A stretch of 8,299 nucleotides of DNA from an uncultured Desulfobulbus sp. (GCA_946539945.1 CAMNHX010000051.1:1-8299), one strand, 5' to 3'. Shown: positions 1-6,646, counted from the stretch's first letter. Notes: generated by a model not told the origin, from the letters alone. Program-made: numbers and translations.

Positions 1-1
1 T

Positions 2-679
2 GTCTGGTGCGAGGTACTGCTGAACAATGAATGGCAGCGTATTGACCCCACTGCCGTGGTGGCTCCTGCCCGTCTGAACACCGGCACAACCAGCCGCGCC
101 GCTGCTACCGAAAACCTGACCCTGGACGAACTCTTCAGCATGGGCAATCTGCCAGCCTGGCTGAAGCCCTTGGGCGATGGCTGGGATTTTTTGAATATGC
201 GCTGGAACCAGTGGGTCATGCAGTATTCCGCTGCCGAACAGCGCCAGCTCTTTGCAAGTCTGGGTCTGGACTGGGGCAAGCAGGCAAGCCGGATAGGACT
301 CTTTATCGGAGGCATTGCGATTTTGGGCATCTGCTACTTTGTGCTGCTGACCTTTGTGCGCGGAGGATCGGCGCAGCGTGACGCTGTAGCCGCATCCTGG
401 CTGAAATTTCTGGGCAAGCTGGAGAGCGCCCGGATACCGCAGGTCAGAAGAGGCTTGGGTCCGATGCAGATTCTGGCGGCGGTGCGGCAGGCCCGGCCTG
501 ATCTGGCGGTTTCGGCGGAACAGGTGGTGCGCACCTATGTCCGCCTGCGCTATGCGCGTATTCCGGCAGGCCAGGAAGCTGTGCTGGAGCAAGAACTGGT
601 GCAGGCGGTGCGCGGCTTTGCCACGTTCACACCGCCCGGTAAAAGAATGCAGCCAAGCAGAAAGGGAGGCACTGCCTGA
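2..679 (+). CDS. Transglutaminase-like membrane protein (DUF3488/TgpA type), C-terminal part only
   Basis: The reading frame is open from the first complete codon at position 2 to a TGA at 677-679, so the start lies outside the window. The first codons read VWCEVLLNNEWQRIDPTA, which matches the end of a transglutaminase-like papain fold in the DUF3488/TgpA family. The Asp encoded at 44-46 (IDPT) would be the last member of the Cys-His-Asp triad; the Cys and His lie upstream and cannot be seen. A linker follows, then one hydrophobic segment (IGLFIGGIAILGICYFVLLTFV, about 293-358), then a tail of about 100 residues rich in Arg and Ala that resembles the cytoplasmic DUF4129 tail of this family. 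Family members are inner-membrane proteins with several N-terminal helices and often sit beside a MoxR ATPase and a DUF58 gene, which cannot be checked here. The substrate is unknown. The GTG at 56 is internal to the domain and is not the start. Confidence 0.8.
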   Translation, partial: VWCEVLLNNEWQRIDPTAVVAPARLNTGTTSRAAATENLTLDELFSMGNLPAWLKPLGDGWDFLNMRWNQWVMQYSAAEQRQLFASLGLDWGKQASRIGLFIGGIAILGICYFVLLTFVRGGSAQRDAVAASWLKFLGKLESARIPQVRRGLGPMQILAAVRQARPDLAVSAEQVVRTYVRLRYARIPAGQEAVLEQELVQAVRGFATFTPPGKRMQPSRKGGTA

Positions 680-796
680 TCGCGCAGGGAAGCTTCAGGT
701 TTACCGGGGGAGGATCTGGAAAGTGCGGGAAGGACGCTCCAACGCAAGAAATATCCTTGCAAATTTTCGGCAGGTCGTTTACATAGTCCCCCGTGT

Positions 797-821
797 TTGG
801 ACGGACGCTACACGATATAAA
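797..821 (+). promoter_or_regulatory. Possible tRNA-Lys promoter (weak)
   Basis: TATAAA at 816-821 is the best -10 candidate and lies 29 bases before the tRNA 5' end, which fits a short 5' leader removed by RNase P. The only -35-like hexamer nearby is TTGGAC at 797-802, but the spacer would be just 13 nt, well below the usual 16-18. The call therefore rests on the -10 box and its position. The box lies in the loop of the inverted repeat at 799-835. Confidence 0.25.
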
Positions 822-835
822 AAAAGCGTCTGTCC
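799..835. repeat. 10-bp inverted repeat upstream of tRNA-Lys
   Basis: The left arm GGACGGACGC (799-808) pairs with the right arm GCGTCTGTCC (826-835), with nine Watson-Crick pairs and one G-T pair around a 17-nt AT-rich loop. The loop contains TATAAA at 816-821, a plausible -10 box for the tRNA gene that starts at 851. No T-run follows either arm, so this does not look like an intrinsic terminator on either strand. It could be a protein-binding dyad over the tRNA promoter, or a hairpin at the end of the upstream transcript. The rest of 680-850 holds no credible gene. It does contain a weak 5-bp hairpin (GCAAG 744-748, CTTGC 756-760) followed by AAATTTT, which is too short to call a terminator. 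Confidence 0.5.
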
Positions 836-850
836 GGCAGTTCTCAAGAA

Positions 851-926
<76 letters not shown>

Positions 927-935
927 GTAAAATCG

Positions 936-969
936 AGGAGTTAGGTGAATATCGCCTGACTCCTTTTTT
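936..969 (+). terminator. Intrinsic terminator of the tRNA-Lys gene
   Basis: GGAGTTAGGTG (937-947) pairs with CGCCTGACTCC (953-963) across the 5-nt loop AATAT. The stem has 11 pairs including two G-T pairs, plus a possible closing A936-T964. Six Ts follow directly (964-969). Its place just after the tRNA gene fits a rho-independent terminator ending that transcript. Confidence 0.88.
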
Positions 970-1321
970 CATTTTGTGGAAGTTTTGTACCCAGTGTGTA
1001 CCTCAAAAATGAGGCTTCACGGGTGAAAAAACAAAGTGAAAGCACTCCAGAGAGACTGCCACTCTCTTGCCCTACGCGACAGCGGAGATGCTTGTACATT
1101 GAGGCTGTCCGTTTTCAATCTTCGCACTGACGCATTCAAAATGACAGTGAAAAGAGAGAGTGAAGAGAGGGGTTGAACTTTTCAGTGCGCCAGCACGGTA
1201 AAGGTAAGTGGCTACGCAAAGCGCTGTAAACCCAAACATACCTCTGACTTTCCCGCTTTGCCGGAAAAGCCTCATTCCACATTCCATAAACCTTCTCCTT
1301 TCCTATCAGAAGAGGTTTGCC
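970..1321. other. Non-coding stretch between tRNA-Lys and rpe
   Basis: I see no convincing gene on either strand in these roughly 350 bases; the short open frames lack a good ribosome-binding site and recognisable protein character. What can be seen is a pair of spaced TGTACC words (987-992 and 997-1002) close behind the tRNA terminator, a small hairpin CCTCA/TGAGG (1001-1014), and purine-rich words that can pair with a pyrimidine-rich one (AGAGAG 1049-1054, CACTCTCT 1060-1067, AGAGAGTG 1155-1162). No promoter with two good hexamers stands out for rpe, although one is expected here because the tRNA terminator isolates rpe from upstream transcription. Confidence 0.55.
1311..1315 (+). promoter_or_regulatory. 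Ribosome-binding site setting the rpe start
   Basis: AGAGG, within the purine run AGAAGAGG at 1308-1315, lies 6 nt before the ATG at 1322. It favours this start over the in-frame upstream GTG at 1208, which would add 38 residues unlike anything in the Rpe family, and over the in-frame ATGs at 1331 and 1349, which lack an equally placed site. Confidence 0.65.
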
Positions 1322-2041
1322 ATGCCAGAAATGCCGGATATACCGGATATGCGAGAGGTCAGGATTGCGCCCTCCATTCTGTCCGCTGATTTTTCCCGTC
1401 TGGGCGAGGAAGTCCGGGCTGTGGACCAGGCTGGAGCCGGGTGCATCCACATTGATGTCATGGACGGTCACTTTGTGCCCAATATCACCATTGGCCCGCC
1501 AGTTGTGGCAGCCTTGCGCAAAACAACTGCCCTGCCCTTGGACGTGCATCTGATGATTACCGAGCCGGACCGCTATGTGCCGGACTTTGTCCGGGCAGGG
1601 GCTGACTGGATCAGTATCCATGTCGAGAGCTGCCCGCACCTGCATCGCAGTCTGGGGCTGATCCGGGAGGCAGGCAAGAAGGCAGGCGTGGCGCTCAATC
1701 CGGCCACGCCCCTCTGTGTGCTGGATCATGTGCTGGACATGGTGGATTTTGTGCTGCTGATGACCGTCAATCCCGGCTTTGGCGGGCAGTCTTTCATCCC
1801 TGCCATGCTGCCCAAAATTGCAGCCTTGCGGACACGGTTGGATGAGTGCAATCCAAAGGCAGGCATTGAGGTGGACGGCGGCATCAGTCCGGCCACAGTG
1901 GGCAGGGTCGCAGCAGCAGGGGCCAATATCCTTGTTGCCGGGTCAGCCATTTATGGCCAAACTTCCTATCAGGCTGTTCTGCACGCCATGCAGGACAGCA
2001 TCCACAAGCAAGAAACAGGAGGCGTCCTCTATGCAGTATAA
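1322..2041 (+). CDS. rpe: Ribulose-phosphate 3-epimerase
   Basis: The 239-residue product interconverts D-ribulose 5-phosphate and D-xylulose 5-phosphate in the cytoplasm, in the pentose-phosphate pathway. It is a single (beta/alpha)8 barrel of the usual family length, with an N-terminal tail about 8 residues longer than in E. coli. IAPSILSADFSRLG (residues 15-28) is the family's N-terminal motif. HIDVMDGHFVPNITIGPP (43-60) and DVHLMI (74-79) carry His43, Asp45 and His76, and Asp185 in EVDGGI completes the divalent-metal and proton-transfer set. MTVNPGFGGQSF (147-158) and VAGSAIYG (205-212) form the phosphate-binding loops. The last 11 bases overlap the start of pgi, implying translational coupling. 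The upstream boundary is the tRNA-Lys terminator, so rpe probably heads a two-gene operon. All the expected catalytic residues are present. Confidence 0.95.
   Translation: MPEMPDIPDMREVRIAPSILSADFSRLGEEVRAVDQAGAGCIHIDVMDGHFVPNITIGPPVVAALRKTTALPLDVHLMITEPDRYVPDFVRAGADWISIHVESCPHLHRSLGLIREAGKKAGVALNPATPLCVLDHVLDMVDFVLLMTVNPGFGGQSFIPAMLPKIAALRTRLDECNPKAGIEVDGGISPATVGRVAAAGANILVAGSAIYGQTSYQAVLHAMQDSIHKQETGGVLYAV
2017..2022 (+). promoter_or_regulatory. Ribosome-binding site for pgi, inside rpe
   Basis: AGGAGG is a perfect Shine-Dalgarno core 8 nt before the ATG at 2031. It fixes the pgi start within the last codons of rpe. The frame is open much further upstream, to a GTG at 1779, but that part is simply the rpe coding region read in another frame. 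Confidence 0.85.
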
Positions 2042-3629
2042 AGATTTTTCCGCGCTGGAAAGCACGGCAAAGCTCGCGCAACTGGCTGCCAAGCCCTACA
2101 ATCTGACCCAGCCAGGAGCCTTGTCCCCGGAACGGATCCAGCGCTTTTCCGTCAGCAGTTGCGGCTTTACTCTGCTCTATGCCACTGAAAGGCTGGACGA
2201 GACGGTGCTGGACGCCTTGCAGGAACTGGCGGATGAGGCCCATCTGGTGGAACAGTTCATGGCCATGAAAAAGGGCGCGGTGTTGAACCGCATTGAGGGT
2301 TATCCCTGCGAAAACCGGCAGGTTTTGCACACAGCCAGCCGTGACCTCTTTGGCGAGCCGCCACACGCCGCCGCTGCCACGGCCAAGGCCAGGGCCGAAC
2401 TGGACAAACTGCGGCGCTTTCTGGACGATCTGGACAGCGGCAAACTGGTCAACAGTCAGGGAGAGCGTTTTACCACCCTGGTTCAGGTCGGGATTGGCGG
2501 TTCTGATCTGGGGCCGCGTGCCCTGTCCTTGGCCCTGAACGCCTTTGCCTTGCCGGAGCGCGAGGTGCGCTTCATTGCCAACGTGGACCCGGACGATGCT
2601 GCCGCAGTGCTGGCTGGACTGAACCTGCGCCAGACTCTCTTTGTCATTGTCTCCAAGAGTGGATCCACGCTGGAAACCCTGACCAACGAAGAACTGGTCC
2701 GGGCCGCGCTGCGCGAGGCCGGGCTTGAGCCAAAGCAGCATCTGCTGGCTGTCACCGGTGAGGGCAGTCCTATGGATGACCCCAGCCGCTATCTGGCCTC
2801 CTTTTATATGTATGACTATATCGGGGGGCGCTATTCAGCTACCTCCATGGTGGGTGCAGTGACCCTGGGCTTTCTTCTGGGCTATGAGGCGCTGATGGAT
2901 CTGCTACGCGGGGCCTGGGAAATGGACATGGCTGCCGAGCAGAGCAATATCCGCAAAAACCTGCCCCTGCTCATGGCCCTGATCGGTATCTGGAATCGCA
3001 ACTTTCTGGGGTACAACACCTGTGCTGTTCTGCCCTACAGCCAGGCGCTCTCCCGCTTTCCTGCCCACCTGCAACAGTGCGACATGGAGAGCAACGGCAA
3101 GTCAGTAACGCGGCAGGGGCAGGCTGTGACCTGGAAAACCGGGCCTATTGTCTGGGGTGAACCGGGGACCAACGGTCAGCACGCCTTTTATCAGCTTATC
3201 CATCAGGGCACGGAGATCGTGCCCGCAGAGTTCATCGGCTTCCGCAAGAACCAGCGCGGACTGGATATTCAGGTGGCTGGCACAAGCTCTCAAGAGAAGC
3301 TGGTCGCCAATATGCTGGCTCAATCGCTTGCCCTGGCCCAGGGCAAGGAAGACAGCAATCCGGCCCGGAGCTTTGCAGGCAACCGTCCCAATCTGGTTCT
3401 CCTAGCCGAACGCCTGACACCCTTCCAAATGGGGGCCTTGCTGGCGCTCTATGAACACCGCATCGTCTTTCAGGGCTTTGCGTGGAACATCAACTCCTTT
3501 GATCAGGAGGGTGTGCAACTGGGTAAGGTTCTGGCCAAGAACCTGTTGCAGCATCTGGCCGCGCCCTCCCGGAGCGAGGAGCAAACAGTTGGCGAGGCGC
3601 TGCTGAAAACCGCTGGCATGTTGGCTTGA
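2031..3629 (+). CDS. pgi: Glucose-6-phosphate isomerase
   Basis: The 532-residue product interconverts glucose 6-phosphate and fructose 6-phosphate in the cytoplasm, for glycolysis, gluconeogenesis and polysaccharide precursor supply. The length is typical. Visible motifs are VGIGGSDLGPRALSLAL (residues 153-169), the sugar-phosphate-binding SKSGSTLET (208-216), GGRYSATSMVG (265-275, PGI signature region), MESNGKSV (352-359), GEPGTNGQHAFYQLIHQGT (376-394) with the catalytic base Glu377, and NINSFDQEGVQLGK (486-499) ending in the conserved Lys499. One oddity: the ring-opening His of the E. coli and animal enzymes, about 30 residues after the Glu, has no counterpart. The matching stretch reads TSSQEKLVANMLAQ (418-431), and there is no His between 391 and 475. 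The rest of the fold looks intact, so I take it as an active enzyme of a divergent PGI subfamily. It follows rpe with an 11-base overlap. I see no clear terminator after it. Confidence 0.94.
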   Translation: MQYKDFSALESTAKLAQLAAKPYNLTQPGALSPERIQRFSVSSCGFTLLYATERLDETVLDALQELADEAHLVEQFMAMKKGAVLNRIEGYPCENRQVLHTASRDLFGEPPHAAAATAKARAELDKLRRFLDDLDSGKLVNSQGERFTTLVQVGIGGSDLGPRALSLALNAFALPEREVRFIANVDPDDAAAVLAGLNLRQTLFVIVSKSGSTLETLTNEELVRAALREAGLEPKQHLLAVTGEGSPMDDPSRYLASFYMYDYIGGRYSATSMVGAVTLGFLLGYEALMDLLRGAWEMDMAAEQSNIRKNLPLLMALIGIWNRNFLGYNTCAVLPYSQALSRFPAHLQQCDMESNGKSVTRQGQAVTWKTGPIVWGEPGTNGQHAFYQLIHQGTEIVPAEFIGFRKNQRGLDIQVAGTSSQEKLVANMLAQSLALAQGKEDSNPARSFAGNRPNLVLLAERLTPFQMGALLALYEHRIVFQGFAWNINSFDQEGVQLGKVLAKNLLQHLAAPSRSEEQTVGEALLKTAGMLA

Positions 3630-3681
3630 AGCTGGCTTGGATTTGTGCTGTTTTCCGGTAATTACGCAATTTTGTTTTTGG

Positions 3682-3710
3682 TTGACAAAGAATTTGCGGA
3701 CGGCTATATC
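3682..3710 (+). promoter_or_regulatory. Sigma70-type promoter of the dsr operon
   Basis: TTGACA (3682-3687) is a perfect -35 hexamer. It is separated by the ideal 17 nt from TATATC (3705-3710), a good -10. Transcription should start near 3717, giving a leader of about 110 nt before dsrA. This is the best promoter match in the window and suits the very high expression known for dsrAB in sulfate reducers. An imperfect dyad, GCAATT (3666-3671) and AATTTGC (3691-3697), flanks the -35 box and could be an operator. I see no clear Rex-type (TTGTGAANNNNTTCACAA) or HcpR-type (TTGTGANNNNNNTCACAA) site. Confidence 0.75.
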
Positions 3711-3716
3711 TCCCCA

Positions 3717-3826
3717 AGGATAGGCTCTCGCCAGAGAGTTCTGGTCATTTGCCTGCGCACCTGACACGTCGGCAGAGACTATAGTGTCTCGTTTTAACAC
3801 CCACACTTCTTTCAGGAGGAAAACTG
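3717..3826 (+). other. dsrA 5' untranslated leader with hairpins
   Basis: The predicted start site leaves about 110 nt of untranslated RNA. It contains two hairpins that exclude each other, CTCTC-GCCA-GAGAG (3725-3738) and CCAGA-GAGT-TCTGG (3731-3744). A third hairpin, GAGAC-TATAGT-GTCTC (3775-3790), is followed by GTTTT (3791-3795). The last resembles a weak intrinsic terminator, but the stem is short and the T-run has only four Ts. The ribosome-binding site AGGAGG (3814-3819) lies outside these hairpins, 7 nt before the dsrA ATG. No leader peptide with its own start codon is visible. The role may be RNA stability or attenuation; this is inference from the sequence only. Confidence 0.45.
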
Positions 3827-5113
3827 ATGGCAAAGCACCCAACGCCTCTATTGGACGAACTGGAAAAAGGCCCTTGGCCGAGTTTCGTTACCGCCCTCAA
3901 AAAGCAGGCAGAGACCAAGCCCGAGTGCTGGGACCTTCTTGGTCAGCTTGAGCTTTCCTACAAGGACCGTATCACCCACTGGAAGCACGGTGGCATTGTT
4001 GGCGTGTTCGGCTATGGCGGCGGCGTTGTCGGTCGTTATTCCGACCGCCCGGATCTGTTCCCCGGCGTGGAGCACTTCCACACCATGCGTATCAACCAGC
4101 CGTCAGGTATGTACTACACCACCAAGCATCTGCGTGCTATGATGGATCTGTGGGAAAAGTATGGCTCTGGCGTCACCAATATGCACGGCTCCACCGGTGA
4201 CATGATCCTTCTGGGTTGCCGCACCGAGAGCCTGGAACTCATGTTCTACGACATGACCCATCAGTTGGATCAGGACCTGGGTGGTTCCGGCTCCAACCTG
4301 CGCACTCCTTCCTGCTGCTTGGGTGAATCCCGTTGTGAGTGGGCCTGCTACGATACCCAGGAAGCCTGCTACACCCTGACCCAGCAGTATCAGGACGAGC
4401 TGCACCGTCCGGCCTTCCCCTACAAGTTCAAGTTCAAGTTCTCCGGTTGCCCGAATGACTGCGTTGCCGCCATTGCCCGTTGCGACTTCGCGGTTATCGG
4501 TACATGGAAAGACGAGATCCGCATTGATCAGGAAGCTGTCAAGAAGTACATCGCCAATGATCCGGCCTTCCCTTCCAACGCTGGCGCTCACAAGGGCCGC
4601 GACTGGGGCAAGTTTGACATCCAGAAGGAAGTCATTGACCTCTGCCCGACCCACTGCATGAAGATGGACGGCGACAAGCTGGTGATTGACAATGCAGAAT
4701 GCACCCGTTGTATGCACTGCATCAACGTTATGCCGCGTGCCCTGCGTCCTGGTCTGGAGAAAGGCGCGACCATCTCCATCGGCGCCAAGGCCCCGATTCT
4801 TGAGGGTGCCCAGTTTGCGACCCTGGTTGTGCCTTTTGTCAAGGTGACCAAGGAGGACGACTTTGCAGGTCTGACCGAGTACATTGAAAAGATTTGGGAC
4901 TGGTGGATGGAAGTCGGCAAGAACCGCGAGCGCGTTGGCGAGACCATGCAGCGCGTAGGTCTGCCCACCTTCCTCAAGGTTATGGAAATCGAGCCTCTGC
5001 CGCAGCATGTGAAAGAGCCTCGTTCCAACCCCTACATCTTCTGGCGGGAAGATGAAGTGCCTGGCGGCTGGGAGCGCGACATCGTCGAGTTCCGCAAGCG
5101 TCATGCGGCCTGA
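3827..5113 (+). CDS. dsrA: Dissimilatory sulfite reductase subunit alpha
   Basis: DsrA (428 residues here, about 437 in D. vulgaris) forms the cytoplasmic alpha2beta2 DsrAB enzyme that reduces sulfite in the last step of sulfate respiration, with DsrC as co-substrate. The siroheme-coupled [4Fe-4S] ligand pattern is complete: Cys164 and Cys170 in CCLGESRC, Cys208 and Cys212 in GCPNDC. An inserted ferredoxin domain has Cys273 (DLCPTHC) plus Cys292, Cys295 and Cys298 in [16 protein letters not shown]. Other highly conserved stretches are [17 protein letters not shown] (51-67), NMHGSTGD (118-125), [10 protein letters not shown] (152-161), [14 protein letters not shown] (199-212) and [12 protein letters not shown] (394-405). 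It starts with MAKH like its relatives, 7 nt after AGGAGG at 3814-3819. The N-terminal region is shorter than in D. vulgaris, and Cys163 next to Cys164 is extra. dsrB follows after 52 bases. Confidence 0.98.
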   Translation: MAKHPTPLLDELEKGPWPSFVTALKKQAETKPECWDLLGQLELSYKDRITHWKHGGIVGVFGYGGGVVGRYSDRPDLFPGVEHFHTMRINQPSGMYYTTKHLRAMMDLWEKYGSGVTNMHGSTGDMILLGCRTESLELMFYDMTHQLDQDLGGSGSNLRTPSCCLGESRCEWACYDTQEACYTLTQQYQDELHRPAFPYKFKFKFSGCPNDCVAAIARCDFAVIGTWKDEIRIDQEAVKKYIANDPAFPSNAGAHKGRDWGKFDIQKEVIDLCPTHCMKMDGDKLVIDNAECTRCMHCINVMPRALRPGLEKGATISIGAKAPILEGAQFATLVVPFVKVTKEDDFAGLTEYIEKIWDWWMEVGKNRERVGETMQRVGLPTFLKVMEIEPLPQHVKEPRSNPYIFWREDEVPGGWERDIVEFRKRHAA

Positions 5114-5152
5114 TAAGCAACCGTTGATACTCCATTAATTTGACATATACTT

Positions 5153-5158
5153 GAGGAG
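5153..5158 (+). promoter_or_regulatory. Ribosome-binding site setting the dsrB start
   Basis: GAGGAG lies 7 nt before the ATG at 5166. It shows that translation begins at MGYDPNNPM, not at the in-frame TTG at 5151, which would overlap the site itself. Confidence 0.85.
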
Positions 5159-5165
5159 ACAGAAC

Positions 5166-6305
5166 ATGGGTTACGATCCGAACAATCCTATGGCAGACCG
5201 CATCTCCGACATAGGTCCCCGGTACTTTGGAGATTTTCTGCCGCCGGTCATCAAGGAGAACAAGGGCAAATGGCTGTATCATGAAATTCTGGAGCCAGGC
5301 GTTCTGATGCATGTGGCTGAAAGCGGGGCCAAGGTCTTCACCGTTCGCTGCGGTTCTCCCCGTTTGTTGACGGTCACCAACGTGCGCGACATCTGCGACG
5401 TTGCTGACAAGCACTGCGACGGCTATGTCCGCTTCACCACGCGCAACAACGTTGAGTTCATGGTGGATTCCCAGGACAAGATTGATGGGTTGAAGGCTAC
5501 CCTGAAGACCTATGGCAACCAGTTCCCCATCGGTGGTACTGGCGCCAGCATCAGCAACATCGTGCATACCCAGGGCTGGGTACACTGCCACACTCCTGCC
5601 ACTGACGCCTCTGGTCCGGTCAAGGTGGTTATGGACGACCTGTTTGAGTATTTTGGCAGCATGACCTTGCCGGCACATGTGCGTATTGCTCTGGCCTGCT
5701 GTCTGAACATGTGCGGTGCTGTTCACGCTTCTGACATCGCCATGCTGGGCATCCACCGCAAGCCGCCGATGATCGATAACGAGCGCATCACAGGCGTATG
5801 CGAGTTGCCGCTGGCCATTGCTGCCTGCCCCTTGGGTGCAGTCAAGCCGGACAAGGCTGAAGTGCGCGGCGAAACGATCAAGACCGTCAAGGTCAACGCC
5901 GAGCGCTGCATGTTCTGCGGTAACTGCTACACCATGTGCCCGGCCATGCCTCTGGCAGACCCTGAAGGTGACGGCATTGCCATTCTGGTTGGCGGCAAGG
6001 TTTCCAACTCCAAGTCCGAGCCGAAGTTCTCCAAGTTGGTTGTGCCCTTCCTGCCGAACAATACCCCGCGCTGGCCTGAAGTGGTGGAAGTCATTCGCAA
6101 GATCGTGGAAACCTATGCCAAGGATGCCCGCAAGTACGAGCGTCTGGGCGAATGGGCAGAGCGGATTGGCTGGGAAAAATTCTTTGAGAAGACCGGCCTT
6201 CCCTTCACCGAAAAATCCATTGACGACTACCGTCTGGCTTACAACACGTGGCGTACCTCGACCCACTTCAAGTACACCACGCACACCGACGCATACACCA
6301 AGTAA
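5166..6305 (+). CDS. dsrB: Dissimilatory sulfite reductase subunit beta
   Basis: DsrB (379 residues; about 381 in D. vulgaris) is the beta subunit of DsrAB. In known structures it binds the catalytically active siroheme and provides the docking face for DsrC. The siroheme-linked cluster ligands are Cys141 ([14 protein letters not shown]), Cys178 and Cys179 (ALACCLNMC), and Cys183. The ferredoxin domain uses Cys221 (AACP) and Cys248, Cys251 and Cys254 in [25 protein letters not shown] (90-100), [19 protein letters not shown] (120-138) and [17 protein letters not shown] (324-340) are strongly conserved. Compared with D. vulgaris, which as I recall ends at STQFKF, this protein adds a short polar tail (TTHTDAYTK). 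It lies 52 bases after dsrA and shares its transcript. A strong intrinsic terminator begins 13 bases after the stop codon. Confidence 0.98.
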   Translation: MGYDPNNPMADRISDIGPRYFGDFLPPVIKENKGKWLYHEILEPGVLMHVAESGAKVFTVRCGSPRLLTVTNVRDICDVADKHCDGYVRFTTRNNVEFMVDSQDKIDGLKATLKTYGNQFPIGGTGASISNIVHTQGWVHCHTPATDASGPVKVVMDDLFEYFGSMTLPAHVRIALACCLNMCGAVHASDIAMLGIHRKPPMIDNERITGVCELPLAIAACPLGAVKPDKAEVRGETIKTVKVNAERCMFCGNCYTMCPAMPLADPEGDGIAILVGGKVSNSKSEPKFSKLVVPFLPNNTPRWPEVVEVIRKIVETYAKDARKYERLGEWAERIGWEKFFEKTGLPFTEKSIDDYRLAYNTWRTSTHFKYTTHTDAYTK

Positions 6306-6318
6306 GTTCGGTGTTCTG

Positions 6319-6357
6319 ACCGGCCAGCTCTTCCTGGAGGGCTGGCCGGTATTTTTT
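6319..6357 (+). terminator. Intrinsic terminator between dsrB and dsrD
   Basis: ACCGGCCAGC (6319-6328) and GCTGGCCGGT (6341-6350) form a perfect, GC-rich 10-bp stem around a 12-nt loop. A single A and then six Ts (6352-6357) follow. By sequence this is the strongest terminator in the window. It lies in the 80-base gap between dsrB and dsrD, so dsrD must be transcribed by read-through unless an unseen promoter exists in the 28 bases between the T-run and its ATG. The hairpin could also protect the 3' end of an abundant dsrAB mRNA. Confidence 0.88.
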
Positions 6358-6385
6358 GATCACCTTTACAGGAGGAGAGAGCCCC

Positions 6386-6622
6386 ATGGCATTAAGTGTT
6401 GAAGATTTGAAAAAGGCCATCATTGAGAAGGCTTCCAAGGCCCCGAAACCGCAGCTGTACATCAAGGATTTCTATGAGTGCGATCCGGACGCCAAACCGC
6501 GTGACATCAAGAAAATCGCCAACCAACTGGTGACTGAAGGTGAACTGATGTTCTGGTCCTCTGGTTCCACAACCATGTACGCTCGCCCGGACCGCATCAA
6601 GAACGAAGAGAAAAACATCTGA
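6386..6622 (+). CDS. dsrD: Dissimilatory sulfite reductase-associated protein DsrD
   Basis: This 78-residue protein has the same length as D. vulgaris DsrD and matches its diagnostic C-terminal motif, here MFWSSGSTTMYARPD (residues 52-66). DsrD is a small winged-helix protein. It was once thought to bind DNA and was later reported to be an allosteric activator of DsrAB sulfite reduction; it marks the reductive (sulfate/sulfite-reducing) dsr type. The N-terminal half (ALSVEDLKKAIIEKASKA) is helical, with the conserved YIKDFYECDPDAKPRDIKKI region (29-48) following. The ATG at 6386 follows AGGAGG (6370-6375), with a somewhat long 10-nt spacing that a GGAG further in could shorten. A strong terminator stands upstream and another downstream, so its level may be set below that of dsrAB. 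Confidence 0.95.
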   Translation: MALSVEDLKKAIIEKASKAPKPQLYIKDFYECDPDAKPRDIKKIANQLVTEGELMFWSSGSTTMYARPDRIKNEEKNI

Positions 6623-6646
6623 ATCTGTCAGCATTATGTTTTTCTG

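Noticed and set aside
744..767. Hairpin GCAAG/CTTGC followed by AAATTTT as a terminator for the transglutaminase-like gene
   Set aside because: The stem is only 5 bp and AT-rich overall, with the Ts offset from the stem; too weak to call.
1001..1014. Hairpin CCTCA/TGAGG behind the tRNA terminator as a second terminator
   Set aside because: A 5-bp stem with an A-loop and no T-run does not qualify.
1173..1202. TTGAAC as a -35 box for rpe
   Set aside because: No acceptable -10 hexamer lies 16-18 nt downstream (the sequence there is GGTAAA-like), so the promoter remains unassigned.
1072..1287. 71-codon minus-strand frame in the tRNA-Lys to rpe gap
   Set aside because: No ribosome-binding site and no recognisable family; it does not look like an integrase remnant or a membrane peptide.
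1136..1729. Long open frame on the minus strand across the rpe start (197 codons)
   Set aside because: It is antisense to well-conserved rpe codons and has no recognisable motif; it is a shadow of the high-GC coding frame.
5124..5151. Promoter-like TTGATA (5124-5129), 16-nt spacer, TATACT (5146-5151) between dsrA and dsrB
   Set aside because: The hexamers look good, but the start site would fall near 5158, on the dsrB ribosome-binding site, giving an RNA without it. The gap is AT-rich and dsrA-dsrB co-transcription explains dsrB expression.
4103..6284. Very long open frames on the minus strand opposite dsrA and dsrB (333 and 434 codons)
   Set aside because: They are antisense to unmistakable dsrA and dsrB, have no ribosome-binding site or family motif, and arise from the biased codon use of highly expressed genes.
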